A stretch of 64,000 nucleotides of DNA from the NCBI RefSeq assembly GCF_005771675.1, contig NZ_VAJM01000003.1, positions 62,001 through 126,000 of the forward strand. Reading direction: 5' to 3'. The position numbers were made by a program, and so were the translations under genes. Position 1 is the first letter of the stretch; every line of letters starts with the position of its first letter. Of the stretch, positions 1 to 8,234 are shown in pieces. The notes under the pieces were generated by a model. That model made no database searches. It was not told the DNA's origin and worked only from the letters and a program-made list of their open reading frames with translations. The DNA comes from Hymenobacter jeollabukensis (GTDB lineage: Bacteria; Bacteroidota; Bacteroidia; Cytophagales; Hymenobacteraceae).

Positions 1-25
1 GCCGGCCGACAAGGCGTCAGGAAAG

Positions 26-59
26 GGCCGCGTATTGGGCTGACAACGCAAACGCGGCC
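26..59 (-). terminator. Possible terminator of the DUF349 gene
   Basis: An 8-bp perfect inverted repeat (26-33 with 52-59) lies just beyond the 3' end of the minus-strand DUF349 gene. Read on the minus strand it is followed by a short pyrimidine run. The loop is long at 18 nt, so the assignment is weak. Confidence 0.35.
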
Positions 60-69
60 GAAATGTTGG

Positions 70-1374
70 CTACTGCTGGTAGCGCAGGCGGAGGAATTCG
101 ATGAGGTCGTTTTTGGTGCGGATTTTCCGTTCGAACGCCCGGATTTTGCTCTGCAGCATGCTGCGGAACGCCTCGTTGCCGGGCGTATCGGTGAGCTTGC
201 CCAGGTTTTCCTCCAGCACGGCCTGCTCCTGCCGGTCGTACTTGATGAAGTCCTTGAGCGCGGCCACGCGCTGCGCGTACTGCTCGTCGGCCGGGGGCTT
301 GGGGCCTTCCTGGGGCTGACGCTTCCGAATATAGTGCTCCAGCGAGCTTAGTTCAAACACCCGGTCGCAGGCCGAAAGGAAGGCTTCCCACACGCGGTCC
401 GACTCGGGGCCGCGCACGGGGCCGACCTTTTTCCAGGCCGTTTGCAGCTCCTTGGCGCGGGCCACGGCCTCGTGCATGGGACGCTCCACCAGGGCTTCGG
501 CTTCCTTCACCAGGTCGCGCTTGCGGGTGAGGTTGTCGTCCATGTAGTGGTCCTTGGCCTCGCTGCGCTTGGAGCTGATGTGTTCCTTCAGGCGGTCGAA
601 GAAGCGGTTGTGGGCGGCGCGGAAGCGCGTCCACAGGTCATTAGCCGTCTTGCGGGGCAAGGAGCCGCCCACGTCCTTCCACTGCTGCTGCAGCTCCTTG
701 AGCTGGGCCGTGACGCCTTCCCAGTCGTCGGAGTTCTGCAGGGCTTCGGATTTGTGGATGAGCGACTTGTACTTCTCAAACGCCCGGTTGGTCATGGCCT
801 TTTTATCGGCCTGGAATGCTTTCTTACGGGTGTAGAAGTCTTCGACGGCGGCCTGGAAACGGTTTTCCATGTCGTCGGTCAGCTCCTTGGCCACCGGGCC
901 GGTCTTGATCCAGGCCTGGCGCAGGTCCTTGAGCACCTCGGCGCCGGCCTGCCAGTCGACGCTGGTATGCAGGGCCTCGGCTTCCTCGATGATTTTGGCC
1001 TTGGTGGCGAGGTTTTTTTCGCGGTTGCGCGAGACGAGGGTGCGAATCTGCTCCTCGGCCTCGGTGAGGCGCTCGTGCAGGGCGGTGAAGTCGCCGAGGC
1101 CGTCGTAGGCGCCGATCTGCTCCTTCAGGTGCAGGGCCTTCATCAGGAACGAGCCCTTGTTCTCGGATTCGTCGATGCGCGCCAGCAGGCCGTCGACCTT
1201 GGTGCGGAAGCTCTCGAACCGCTGCGCGAAGTACATCAGCGCGGCGTCCTCGGTGTCTTTTACCTGCCCGACCTGGCGGGCGGGGAATTCCATGAAGGGC
1301 TTGAGCCAGACTTGGTCGCCTTCGATGTAGCCAAACTGACGGGCCTGGGTGAGCAGCTGGGTTTGCTGTTCCAT
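70..1374 (-). CDS. DUF349 domain-containing protein
   Basis: A 434-residue, highly charged, alpha-helical cytoplasmic protein. Repeated helical units carry the DUF349 hallmark of a central Trp-Lys/Ile-x-Thr/Val-Gly core (QAWIKTGPV, QQWKDVGGS, TAWKKVGPV), each followed by a helix rich in Phe and Arg. At least three clear units lie between about residues 140 and 340. There is no signal peptide or membrane segment. The start is the ATG at 1374, which opens directly into the conserved helical sequence. Single DUF349 proteins are common in Bacteroidota; their biochemical role is not settled, so none is assigned. The gene stands alone, divergent from ettA. Confidence 0.85.
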   Translation of the reverse strand: MEQQTQLLTQARQFGYIEGDQVWLKPFMEFPARQVGQVKDTEDAALMYFAQRFESFRTKVDGLLARIDESENKGSFLMKALHLKEQIGAYDGLGDFTALHERLTEAEEQIRTLVSRNREKNLATKAKIIEEAEALHTSVDWQAGAEVLKDLRQAWIKTGPVAKELTDDMENRFQAAVEDFYTRKKAFQADKKAMTNRAFEKYKSLIHKSEALQNSDDWEGVTAQLKELQQQWKDVGGSLPRKTANDLWTRFRAAHNRFFDRLKEHISSKRSEAKDHYMDDNLTRKRDLVKEAEALVERPMHEAVARAKELQTAWKKVGPVRGPESDRVWEAFLSACDRVFELSSLEHYIRKRQPQEGPKPPADEQYAQRVAALKDFIKYDRQEQAVLEENLGKLTDTPGNEAFRSMLQSKIRAFERKIRTKNDLIEFLRLRYQQ

Positions 1375-1603
1375 ACGGATACTAACCTACTGAATAGGTG
1401 CGGGGTGGTGGGTGGCGGAAAACGTCAAACGCACAAGTTTACGGGTTTCGTAACGACTTGACGGTACGTAGGCAGACGAGCTTGGTTAGGCAATAAAAGG
1501 AATGCGCGGCAGTCGGCGCTGGCATCCGCTGCCGGAAGTTGCATTAGAACCTATATATGACGCAAGTAAACTTTGCGGGCTGTGTTCTGTAGCGCGGCTG
1601 GCG

Positions 1604-1611
1604 TAGCTTTG
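1604..1611 (+). promoter_or_regulatory. Candidate -7 box for ettA (TAGCTTTG)
   Basis: A perfect match to the Bacteroidota TAnnTTTG -7 element, oriented towards ettA. No TTG lies at the usual 17-23 bp upstream, so only half of the promoter is visible. If used, the leader would run through the palindromic element at 1658-1878. Confidence 0.35.
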
Positions 1612-1657
1612 TGAAAGCGGTGTGACCAGCTGAACAACGGCGGGCACCTGCTGCGAA

Positions 1658-1878
1658 AGAACGTCATGCGGACCCTACCGAAGCAGCGCTACCGCTTCGT
1701 TTGCCTCACATTGCACGTCATTCCGAGCTTGTCGAGGAATCTCGCGTGCTGACGTCCAAGGGTAACTTGCTCGTTGAGTTTACTCTCCAGCATCAGCACG
1801 CAAGATGTCTCGACTTCGCTCGACATGACGAACGCACGAAGCGGTAGCGCTGCTTCGGTAGGGTCCGCATGACGTTCT
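1658..1878. repeat. Nested palindromic repeat element (43-bp perfect arms)
   Basis: The outer arms 1658-1700 and 1836-1878 are perfect reverse complements over 43 bp. Inside them is a second, imperfect inverted repeat: about 1715-1753 against about 1793-1833, with CGTCATTCCGAGC-type and GCTCGACATGACG-type ends. The inner arms resemble the separate element at 58808-58913. No coding sequence or transposase is present, so this is a REP- or MITE-like non-autonomous element. Confidence 0.8.
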
Positions 1879-1915
1879 ACAATTCCCTTTTGACTCCAAC
1901 CCACAAGTTCTCTGC

Positions 1916-3583
<1,668 letters not shown>

Positions 3584-3609
3584 CACGTGAAATTTATCTG
3601 CCTGGCCGA

Positions 3610-3637
3610 TTGCTGTTCAAATAATTCTTTACTTTTG
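3610..3637 (+). promoter_or_regulatory. Bacteroidota-type promoter of the TAC module
   Basis: TTG at 3610-3612, a 17-bp spacer and a perfect TAnnTTTG box (TACTTTTG, 3630-3637). Transcription would start about 3643-3645, only a few bases before the GTG start codon at 3651, so the message would be nearly leaderless. The element is inferred from consensus. Confidence 0.6.
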
Positions 3638-3650
3638 CCTTAACTTTTAA

Positions 3651-4157
3651 GTGAAGATTCTGGTTGAAGTCGTATGGTTTGCCGAGGGGGCCAAAGCTCG
3701 CTTGTACTCGGTGCGGCTGCCGGAGCAGACTGACTCAGAAACAGCCCGCTTCTTCGGCCGGATGCTTGCTCACCCCCGCTACCAATCAGACAAGCGCTTT
3801 GGAGCCGCTTTACGAACATTACTTGATTGGCTGGACCGAATTGCCCGGTTGGAAGGCGCGTTGCTGCGCTTCTTCCGACCGGGCGAAGGCCAGGGGCACG
3901 CACTGCCCATAGACAAAGGCCCGTTGCGCTTGTATTGCTACCGGTTTGATGACCGGACCCTGCTGCTCTGTGGCGGTGGTATCAAATCAAGCCAGACGGT
4001 ACAGGAAAGCCCCGACTGCCTGCCGCACTTTCGCTTGATGAATTACGTAGTACAGGCGCTACGGCGGCGCCACGTAGGGCCGGAGCGCTTACCCGAAAAC
4101 GCTACCCAGGCCTACTCACTTGAAATTGACATCCCCGACGATGAATACCTTAACTGA
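3651..4157 (+). CDS. RelE/ParE (HigB-like) toxin of a TAC module
   Basis: A 168-residue basic cytoplasmic protein. The C-terminal half has the layout of Bacteroidota RelE/ParE-family toxins: basic FFRPGEGQGHALP, then beta strands with LRLYCYRFDD and LLLCGGGIKSSQTVQ, then a helix near the end. Such toxins usually cleave mRNA on the ribosome; that activity is inferred from family, not shown here. The start is GTG 3651, the only in-frame initiator before conserved sequence, placed just behind a promoter box. Its 3' end overlaps the antitoxin gene by 17 bp, so expression is probably coupled. Toxin-first order is typical of HigBA. Base composition from here to about 5900 is visibly less GC-rich than the flanks, which suggests transfer. 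Confidence 0.75.
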   Translation: MKILVEVVWFAEGAKARLYSVRLPEQTDSETARFFGRMLAHPRYQSDKRFGAALRTLLDWLDRIARLEGALLRFFRPGEGQGHALPIDKGPLRLYCYRFDDRTLLLCGGGIKSSQTVQESPDCLPHFRLMNYVVQALRRRHVGPERLPENATQAYSLEIDIPDDEYLN

Positions 4158-4554
4158 CTTGCTCACTCAACTTTCTCCTCGCGAAGAGGAAAAGCGGTTT
4201 GTAGATAAATCGATGCAACTGTCCGGCTTGATTGCCGCAGCTATGAAGCGGAAAGGGCTAACGCAAAAAGCGTTGGCAGACCGGCTGGGTAAGAAGGAGT
4301 CGGAAATAAGCCGTTGGCTCAGTGGCTTGCATAACTTCACGCTCAAAAGCCTGACGCGCCTGGAGGCCGTGTTGGAGGAAGACTTGATTCTGACCTTCCG
4401 CGACCAGGCGGCTACGGCTGCGCGTACGGCACCGGCCAAGGTACAATGGGCCGAAGCCGAAGACTCCTGGCAACCGCCGATACGTAGTCAGCAGCCCCAG
4501 CGCCGTCGCACCGCGCCGATGGAAGAAGTATACACACTCACAGAAGCCGCCTGA
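4141..4554 (+). CDS. XRE-family antitoxin of a TAC module
   Basis: A 137-residue protein. A helix-turn-helix of the XRE/Cro type lies at about residues 24-80 (KGLTQKALADRLGKKESEIS, then RWLSGLHNFTLKSL). It is followed by a tail of about 45 residues, probably disordered, with two Trp residues and a basic RRR patch. In known tripartite TAC systems such as HigBA-SecB of Mycobacterium, the antitoxin carries a C-terminal chaperone-addiction segment. This tail is the obvious candidate, by position only. The chosen start, ATG 4141 inside the toxin 3' end, gives the best family N-terminus. The stop codon overlaps the next start by one base (TGATG). The protein should neutralise the toxin and repress the 3610 promoter. 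Confidence 0.75.
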   Translation: MNTLTDLLTQLSPREEEKRFVDKSMQLSGLIAAAMKRKGLTQKALADRLGKKESEISRWLSGLHNFTLKSLTRLEAVLEEDLILTFRDQAATAARTAPAKVQWAEAEDSWQPPIRSQQPQRRRTAPMEEVYTLTEAA

Positions 4555-5021
4555 TGGCTGAAACTCCTGCTGACGCATCGCGTTTTGCGGTTGCGGCCCT
4601 GACGCTGTGTCAAGTGCAACTATTGCATCTGACTTTGGACGACACCATGCCTCCCATGGCTGCTCACGGACAGTATGGTTTTAAATCAAAGGCCGACATC
4701 CTGTTTAGTTCACTGGAAGCCGACCAACTGCGGGTGGACGTGCACACGGACATCACCATTTCTGCCAAAGCCCGCCCGGCTGGTGCTAAACCGCGCGTAA
4801 AAGCTCGTATTGCCGTAGTGTTTGAATACCAAGGGCTGGACGAGTTACGCAAGGACGGAAAGCTGCCCTTGCAACTGGCTCATACGGCCGTCAGTCTAGC
4901 CTATTCTACTATGCGCGGGCAGCTGCAGGCGCGGTTGGCGGGTACGTCTTTTGGTGCCGCCATCCTACCAATTATCAGCCCGCAGCAACTGTGGCAGCCA
5001 CAAGTTACTACGGGAGAATAG
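4554..5021 (+). CDS. SecB-like chaperone of a TAC module
   Basis: A 155-residue soluble protein of SecB size. The middle is beta-rich (VDVHTDITISAK, VKARIAVVFEYQGLDEL). It is followed by a helix with STMRGQLQARLAGTSFG and then a short proline-containing LPIISPQQL. This matches the SecB fold order: four-stranded sheet, long helix with the conserved Arg-Gly, then a final Pro-rich segment. It is translationally coupled to the antitoxin (TGATG). Third position behind toxin and XRE antitoxin is the arrangement of toxin-antitoxin-chaperone systems, where the SecB-like protein protects the antitoxin from aggregation and proteolysis. A housekeeping SecB would not be expected here. The identification rests on fold pattern plus context. 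Confidence 0.68.
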   Translation: MAETPADASRFAVAALTLCQVQLLHLTLDDTMPPMAAHGQYGFKSKADILFSSLEADQLRVDVHTDITISAKARPAGAKPRVKARIAVVFEYQGLDELRKDGKLPLQLAHTAVSLAYSTMRGQLQARLAGTSFGAAILPIISPQQLWQPQVTTGE

Positions 5022-5114
5022 CAGCTCACCCGCGCAAGCATGCTGCAGAAATAGGGCGAAGCGGCTGGGCTGTTGTGGCTTTCTTCCATCAGCTAATTTC
5101 TCTGTCATTCCTGT

Positions 5115-5894
5115 ATGGATCGAAAAAAACTTCAGGCGCTGCGTGAAAAAGTAGAAGCTATTGCCTTGCCCGCCGCCAAGGATCGGTACGGTCGTAGCGT
5201 TGGCTACGAACAAGAGGCGCAAAAAGCGTTGGCTGCTGCGGCTACTGCTGCGGCTGGGTTACTGGGCAAAGCCAAGCTGGTACGCGGGGCCGCCCACCAA
5301 AAAAAACTGGTAGAACTGGCCGGAAAGCTGAAAAGCACCGACCATGTCTTCGGGCACGGCCTGCTAGAGGTGCCGGCGCTGCATACGGCCCGAACCATGT
5401 TGTTGCGTACCCTCAAAACCATAGAGGCCGAAAGCCGCAAGGTATTTATCGTGCACGGCCGCGACGAGGCCATGCGGCTAGCCGTACAGGGCCTTTTGCA
5501 CCAAGTGGGCCTAGATGACGTAGTGCTCAGCGAAGCCCTTAACAAAGGCGACACCATCATCGAGAAGTTTGACCGTGAGGCGCGGGCCTGCGGCTACGCC
5601 ATCGTACTCTGTAGTCCCGACGATGTGGGCGGCCTGAAAGCCGCCGGCAAAGCCACGCCCGCGCTGGCCCCCCGAGCCCGGCAGAACGTGATACTGGAGT
5701 TAGGTTACTTCGTGGCTTTGTTGGACCGCCGCCACGTGTTCGTACTCATGGCTGGCAGCGTGGAGATGCCCAGCGACTTTAGCGGCGTGGTGTATGAAGG
5801 TTACGACAAAGCAGGAGCTTGGAAGCGCCGCTTGGCCGACGAACTGAGTGCAGCCGGCTTCTATATTGACCCAGCCGTTCGGAAAAAGCTATAA
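5115..5894 (+). CDS. TIR-domain effector (PF10137, CAP12/Pycsar-effector-like)
   Basis: A 259-residue soluble protein. Residues 1-105 are helical and Ala/Lys-rich. Residues about 110-255 form a TIR-like nucleotide-binding domain of the PF10137 type: KVFIVHGRDE, then LSEALNKGDTIIEKF, then AIVLCSPDDVGG, then ARQNVILELGYFVALL, then PSDFSGVVYEGYD. The Glu in VILELGYF is the likely NADase catalytic residue by family comparison. Proteins of this family act as abortive anti-phage effectors that deplete NAD when triggered by a sensor or cyclic nucleotide. No cyclase gene is adjacent, so the trigger is unknown. It starts 93 bp after the SecB-like gene, shares the lower GC of the TAC genes and overlaps the longest possible form of the HNH gene. 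Confidence 0.75.
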   Translation: MDRKKLQALREKVEAIALPAAKDRYGRSVGYEQEAQKALAAAATAAAGLLGKAKLVRGAAHQKKLVELAGKLKSTDHVFGHGLLEVPALHTARTMLLRTLKTIEAESRKVFIVHGRDEAMRLAVQGLLHQVGLDDVVLSEALNKGDTIIEKFDREARACGYAIVLCSPDDVGGLKAAGKATPALAPRARQNVILELGYFVALLDRRHVFVLMAGSVEMPSDFSGVVYEGYDKAGAWKRRLADELSAAGFYIDPAVRKKL

Positions 5895-5907
5895 GCTGCT
5901 GGGTTCG

Positions 5908-6855
5908 TTGACCATTTACCTCCACCGCTTCACCCACCTGCGCGTGGCGCGCAGCCGTCAGCACGGTGAGGCCCCGTACAAGCCCGCCCTGCTGCTGGCC
6001 GTGCTCGAAGGCATCGAAGACGGCAGCATCCAGGACAACCGCATCTACATCACCCCGGAGCTGCTGGCCGCCTTCCGTAGCCTCTGCCGCGACCTGAGCA
6101 CCTCCGCGCTGTTTCGGGCCAACGACTTTTCCCTGCCCTTCTACCACCTCACCGGCGACGGGTTCTGGCACCTGCGCACGCTGCCGGGGCTGGAAGTGCT
6201 GCTGACGGCTTCGCGCTCGGTCAAAAGCTTCCGCAGCCTGCGCGACACCGTCGAATACGCCACCCTCGATGAGGAACTGTGGGTGCTGCTGCAGGCGCCC
6301 GCGGCCCGCGAGGAGCTGCGCCAGGCGCTATTGCACCGCTATTTTCCGCAGACGCGTGGCCGCTACCAGGCCCGCGCCGGGGCTGCCGAGGTGCTGGCCC
6401 TGCAGCAGCACATGCTGGCCGCCGAGCCCGCGGCGCTCTACCACGTTCGTCCCCAGCCCGCCGATGAGCTGCAGGTGGCCATTCGCAGCGGCCTGTTCAA
6501 GCGCGTGGTGCTGGATGCCTACGACCACACCTGCGCCGTCACGGGCCTGAAGCTGAGCAGCACCCGCAGCGCGGCGCCCAACCCCTTGCTCGACGCCTGT
6601 CACATCGTGCCCTGGGCCGTGAGCCAGGACGACAGCCTGCCCAACGGCCTGGCCCTGACGCCCACCCTGCACCGTGCTTTCGACCGCCACCTGTTCTACA
6701 TCGACGAGGACTATCGGGTGCGCGTGGCCGAGGGCTTCCGCGAGCTGGCCGGCGCCGCCCACGGCCTGCGCCAGTTCGAGGGACAGCGCCTGCACCTGCC
6801 CGCCAACCCTACTTGGTATCCCAGCCCCGCCAACCTGCACCGGCAGCGGGGGTGA
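5908..6855 (+). CDS. HNH endonuclease with N-terminal SBD-like domain (modification-dependent restriction candidate)
   Basis: About 315 residues from TTG 5908; a GTG at 5848 would add 20 residues overlapping the TIR gene. The N-terminal domain (to about residue 125) has the YKPALLLAVLEGIEDG and FYHLTGDGFWHL pattern seen in putative sulfur- or modified-DNA-binding restriction proteins. The C-terminus is an HNH nuclease: TCAVTG, DACHIVPWA, then PNGLALTPTLHRAFD with the conserved Asn and His residues. This suggests a type IV-like nuclease cutting modified DNA. No dnd or ssp modification genes are nearby. The codon use is strongly GC-rich, unlike the preceding TIR gene. No ATG gives a plausible start, so the native 5' end may have been replaced at the junction. 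Confidence 0.7.
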   Translation: MTIYLHRFTHLRVARSRQHGEAPYKPALLLAVLEGIEDGSIQDNRIYITPELLAAFRSLCRDLSTSALFRANDFSLPFYHLTGDGFWHLRTLPGLEVLLTASRSVKSFRSLRDTVEYATLDEELWVLLQAPAAREELRQALLHRYFPQTRGRYQARAGAAEVLALQQHMLAAEPAALYHVRPQPADELQVAIRSGLFKRVVLDAYDHTCAVTGLKLSSTRSAAPNPLLDACHIVPWAVSQDDSLPNGLALTPTLHRAFDRHLFYIDEDYRVRVAEGFRELAGAAHGLRQFEGQRLHLPANPTWYPSPANLHRQRG

Positions 6856-6940
6856 GGCCGCGCAGGGCGCAGAGGCTTCGGTCAGCTACCCGGGCTGGAA
6901 TCTGTAGCCGGTAGGCCAAACAACAGAACGTCCTGCTCAT

Positions 6941-7017
6941 CCGGCGTCCGCCCGTCGAAGCACCTCTACCGTTTCGTTGAATTCCGCGGTGTAAATGCTT
7001 CGACGGGCGGACGCCGG
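6941..7017. repeat. Palindromic repeat with GGCGTCCGC arms
   Basis: 22-bp perfect arms (6941-6962 and 6996-7017) around a 33-bp loop that includes CTCTACCGTTTCGTTGAA. The arms share the GGCGTCCGC...TCGAAGCA core with the elements at 7792-8130, so it belongs to the same dispersed family. Confidence 0.75.
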
Positions 7018-7082
7018 GTGCGCATGGCCATCCAGCACGTCCACCAGCCTTTGGCCGCTGCGCGCTGCCGGTCTGGGCTCAG

Positions 7083-7165
7083 CCCGGTAGCATTCTGGAA
7101 ATTTTCCCGGGGAATGCTACCCTGGTCCGGTAGCATTCAACAATAATTTTCTGCCAATGCTACCG
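7083..7165 (+). promoter_or_regulatory. Two tandem operator-like palindromes upstream of the XRE gene
   Basis: GGTAGCATTC occurs at 7086-7095 and 7129-7138. Its reverse complement occurs at 7112-7121 and, in a 9-bp form, at 7156-7164. This makes two palindromes with 16-17 bp between half-sites, repeated at a period of 43-44 bp. The last half-site ends 26 bp before the XRE start codon, an arrangement expected for cooperative autoregulation. Confidence 0.6.
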
Positions 7166-7190
7166 CGGCGCCTTGTTCGTTGGAAAGGCT

Positions 7191-7763
7191 ATGCCCCAGA
7201 AAGCCATTCCCTCCGCCACGCTGACCGCCGCCGTCCGCGCCTACCTGGGCCTCTCGCAGCTGGAGCTGGCCCGCTTCCTGGGCGTCACGCGGGGGCAGGT
7301 GGCGCACGTTGAGGCGGGGCGCAAGCTGCTGGGCCCCGAAAGCCGCTGCCGCCTCAGCCAGCTGGCCGATCTGCTCCCGGCTCCGCTGGGCCTGGCCCCG
7401 GCCGAGCCCGCCGCCCCGGCGCCTGCCAGCAGCACCTTGCCGGCCGCCGCGCCGTTGCGGCAGCGGCTGGCCCGGTGCCGCCGGCGGGCCGCCCAGCTGC
7501 AGCAGGCGCTGGCGCAGCACGAGGCCCGGAGCCAGCAGGCCCGGCGCTGGGAGCAGATATTGCCGGCTTTGGAAGCAGCCGTAGCGGCCGATGCGGGGCC
7601 GGGGGCGGCGGGCCGGCGCCAGTGGGTGGCGGCCCGGCAGGCAGAAGCCCATGCCGCGCTGGCTGCCGACGAAGCAGCGGCCGAGCTGCTGCTCACCGTG
7701 CGCCTGCGTCACCTGCAAGCCGAGGCCGCCGAGCTGGCGCAGCTGCTAGCCGATTTTTACTAG
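7191..7763 (+). CDS. XRE-family helix-turn-helix protein with helical C-terminus
   Basis: 190 residues. An N-terminal HTH_3-type domain (about 10-65) carries AYLGLSQLELARFLGVTRGQ and VAHVEAGRKLLG. Then comes an Ala/Pro linker, and then a long Ala/Gln/Arg/Glu-rich helical region (about 90-190) with coiled-coil character. The ATG at 7191 is preferred over an in-frame TTG 18 bases upstream because it sits directly before the folded domain. The tandem palindromes immediately upstream suggest that it regulates itself. There is no toxin partner downstream; the next gene is beyond a 470-bp repeat-rich spacer. No specific target can be inferred. Confidence 0.72.
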   Translation: MPQKAIPSATLTAAVRAYLGLSQLELARFLGVTRGQVAHVEAGRKLLGPESRCRLSQLADLLPAPLGLAPAEPAAPAPASSTLPAAAPLRQRLARCRRRAAQLQQALAQHEARSQQARRWEQILPALEAAVAADAGPGAAGRRQWVAARQAEAHAALAADEAAAELLLTVRLRHLQAEAAELAQLLADFY

Positions 7764-7791
7764 GGTCTGTGGACAGTAACTGGGAAAGTTA

Positions 7792-7894
7792 GAGCGTGTT
7801 GGATTTTGCTGAACAGGCTTCCAGCGCGTCATGCTTCGGCAAGCGGACGCCAGATGCAGCATGACCAAAACCTAAAATCCCAAACACGTTCTTA
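7792..7894. repeat. MITE-like palindromic unit 1
   Basis: Terminal sequences AGAGCGTGTTGGATTTT (from 7792) and AAAATCCCAAACACGTTCTT (about 7875-7894) are near reverse complements. Between them sits a CGTCATGCTTCGG...GCAGCATGAC stem. It has the same ends as the unit at 7966-8130. Confidence 0.65.
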
Positions 7895-7965
7895 TTCTGA
7901 GGCCTTTCCGGACGTCATGCTTTATCTGGCGTCCGCTTGTCGAAGCATGGCGTGCTTTTTACCTA

Positions 7966-8130
7966 GAGCGTGTTAAAAGTGCTTCTAGAACGTCATGCTG
8001 CATCTGGCGTCCGCTTGCCGAAGCATCTCTACCGCTTCGTTGAAGCATCCTTGACGAAGCGGTAGAGATGCTTCGACAAGCGGACGCCAGATGCAGCATG
8101 AGCTGAAAATAAAATCCCCAACACCCTCTT
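7966..8130. repeat. MITE-like palindromic unit 2 (47-bp arms)
   Basis: The arms 7994-8040 and 8054-8100 are inverted repeats of 47 bp with one mismatch, around a 13-bp loop. AGAGCGTGTT at 7966 and AAAATCCCCAACACCCTCTT ending at 8130 form imperfect outer termini matching unit 1. The arms include TACCGCTTCGT, which also occurs in the element at 1658-1878. Confidence 0.8.
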
Positions 8131-8234
8131 ACTATCCACACCGCCTGATAAATAGTTGAGCTTGGCAATACTTGGGAAAGGGGCTAGGCGTTCATTACCT
8201 GAATTTTAAGTCCACCTTTTAACCGCTTTTACCA

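Larger units (their letters stand above)
1375..1915. other. Intergenic region with palindromic repeat and promoter-like box
   Basis: This 541-bp divergent spacer between the DUF349 gene and ettA has no convincing reading frame. It holds a promoter-like box at 1604-1611 and a 221-bp nested inverted-repeat element at 1658-1878, which ends 37 bp before the ettA start codon. Confidence 0.6.
6856..7190. other. Intergenic region with palindrome and operator-like repeats
   Basis: A 335-bp spacer between the HNH and XRE genes. It contains an inverted-repeat element (6941-7017) and a duplicated operator-like palindrome (7083-7165). No credible gene is seen. Confidence 0.6.
7764..8234. other. Intergenic region filled by two palindromic repeat units
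   Basis: The 471 bp hold two MITE-like units (7792-7894, 7966-8130) and a single-arm copy at about 7912-7950. No gene is apparent. The last 100 bp before the next gene are less repetitive and probably carry its promoter, although no TAnnTTTG match is seen. Confidence 0.6.

Noticed and set aside
1658-1878. Insertion sequence
   Set aside because: Inverted repeats are present but no transposase reading frame exists inside; classified as a non-autonomous palindromic repeat.
4554-5021. Housekeeping SecB export chaperone
   Set aside because: Coupling to a toxin-antitoxin pair and the diverged sequence fit a TAC chaperone better; classical SecB is mainly a proteobacterial protein.
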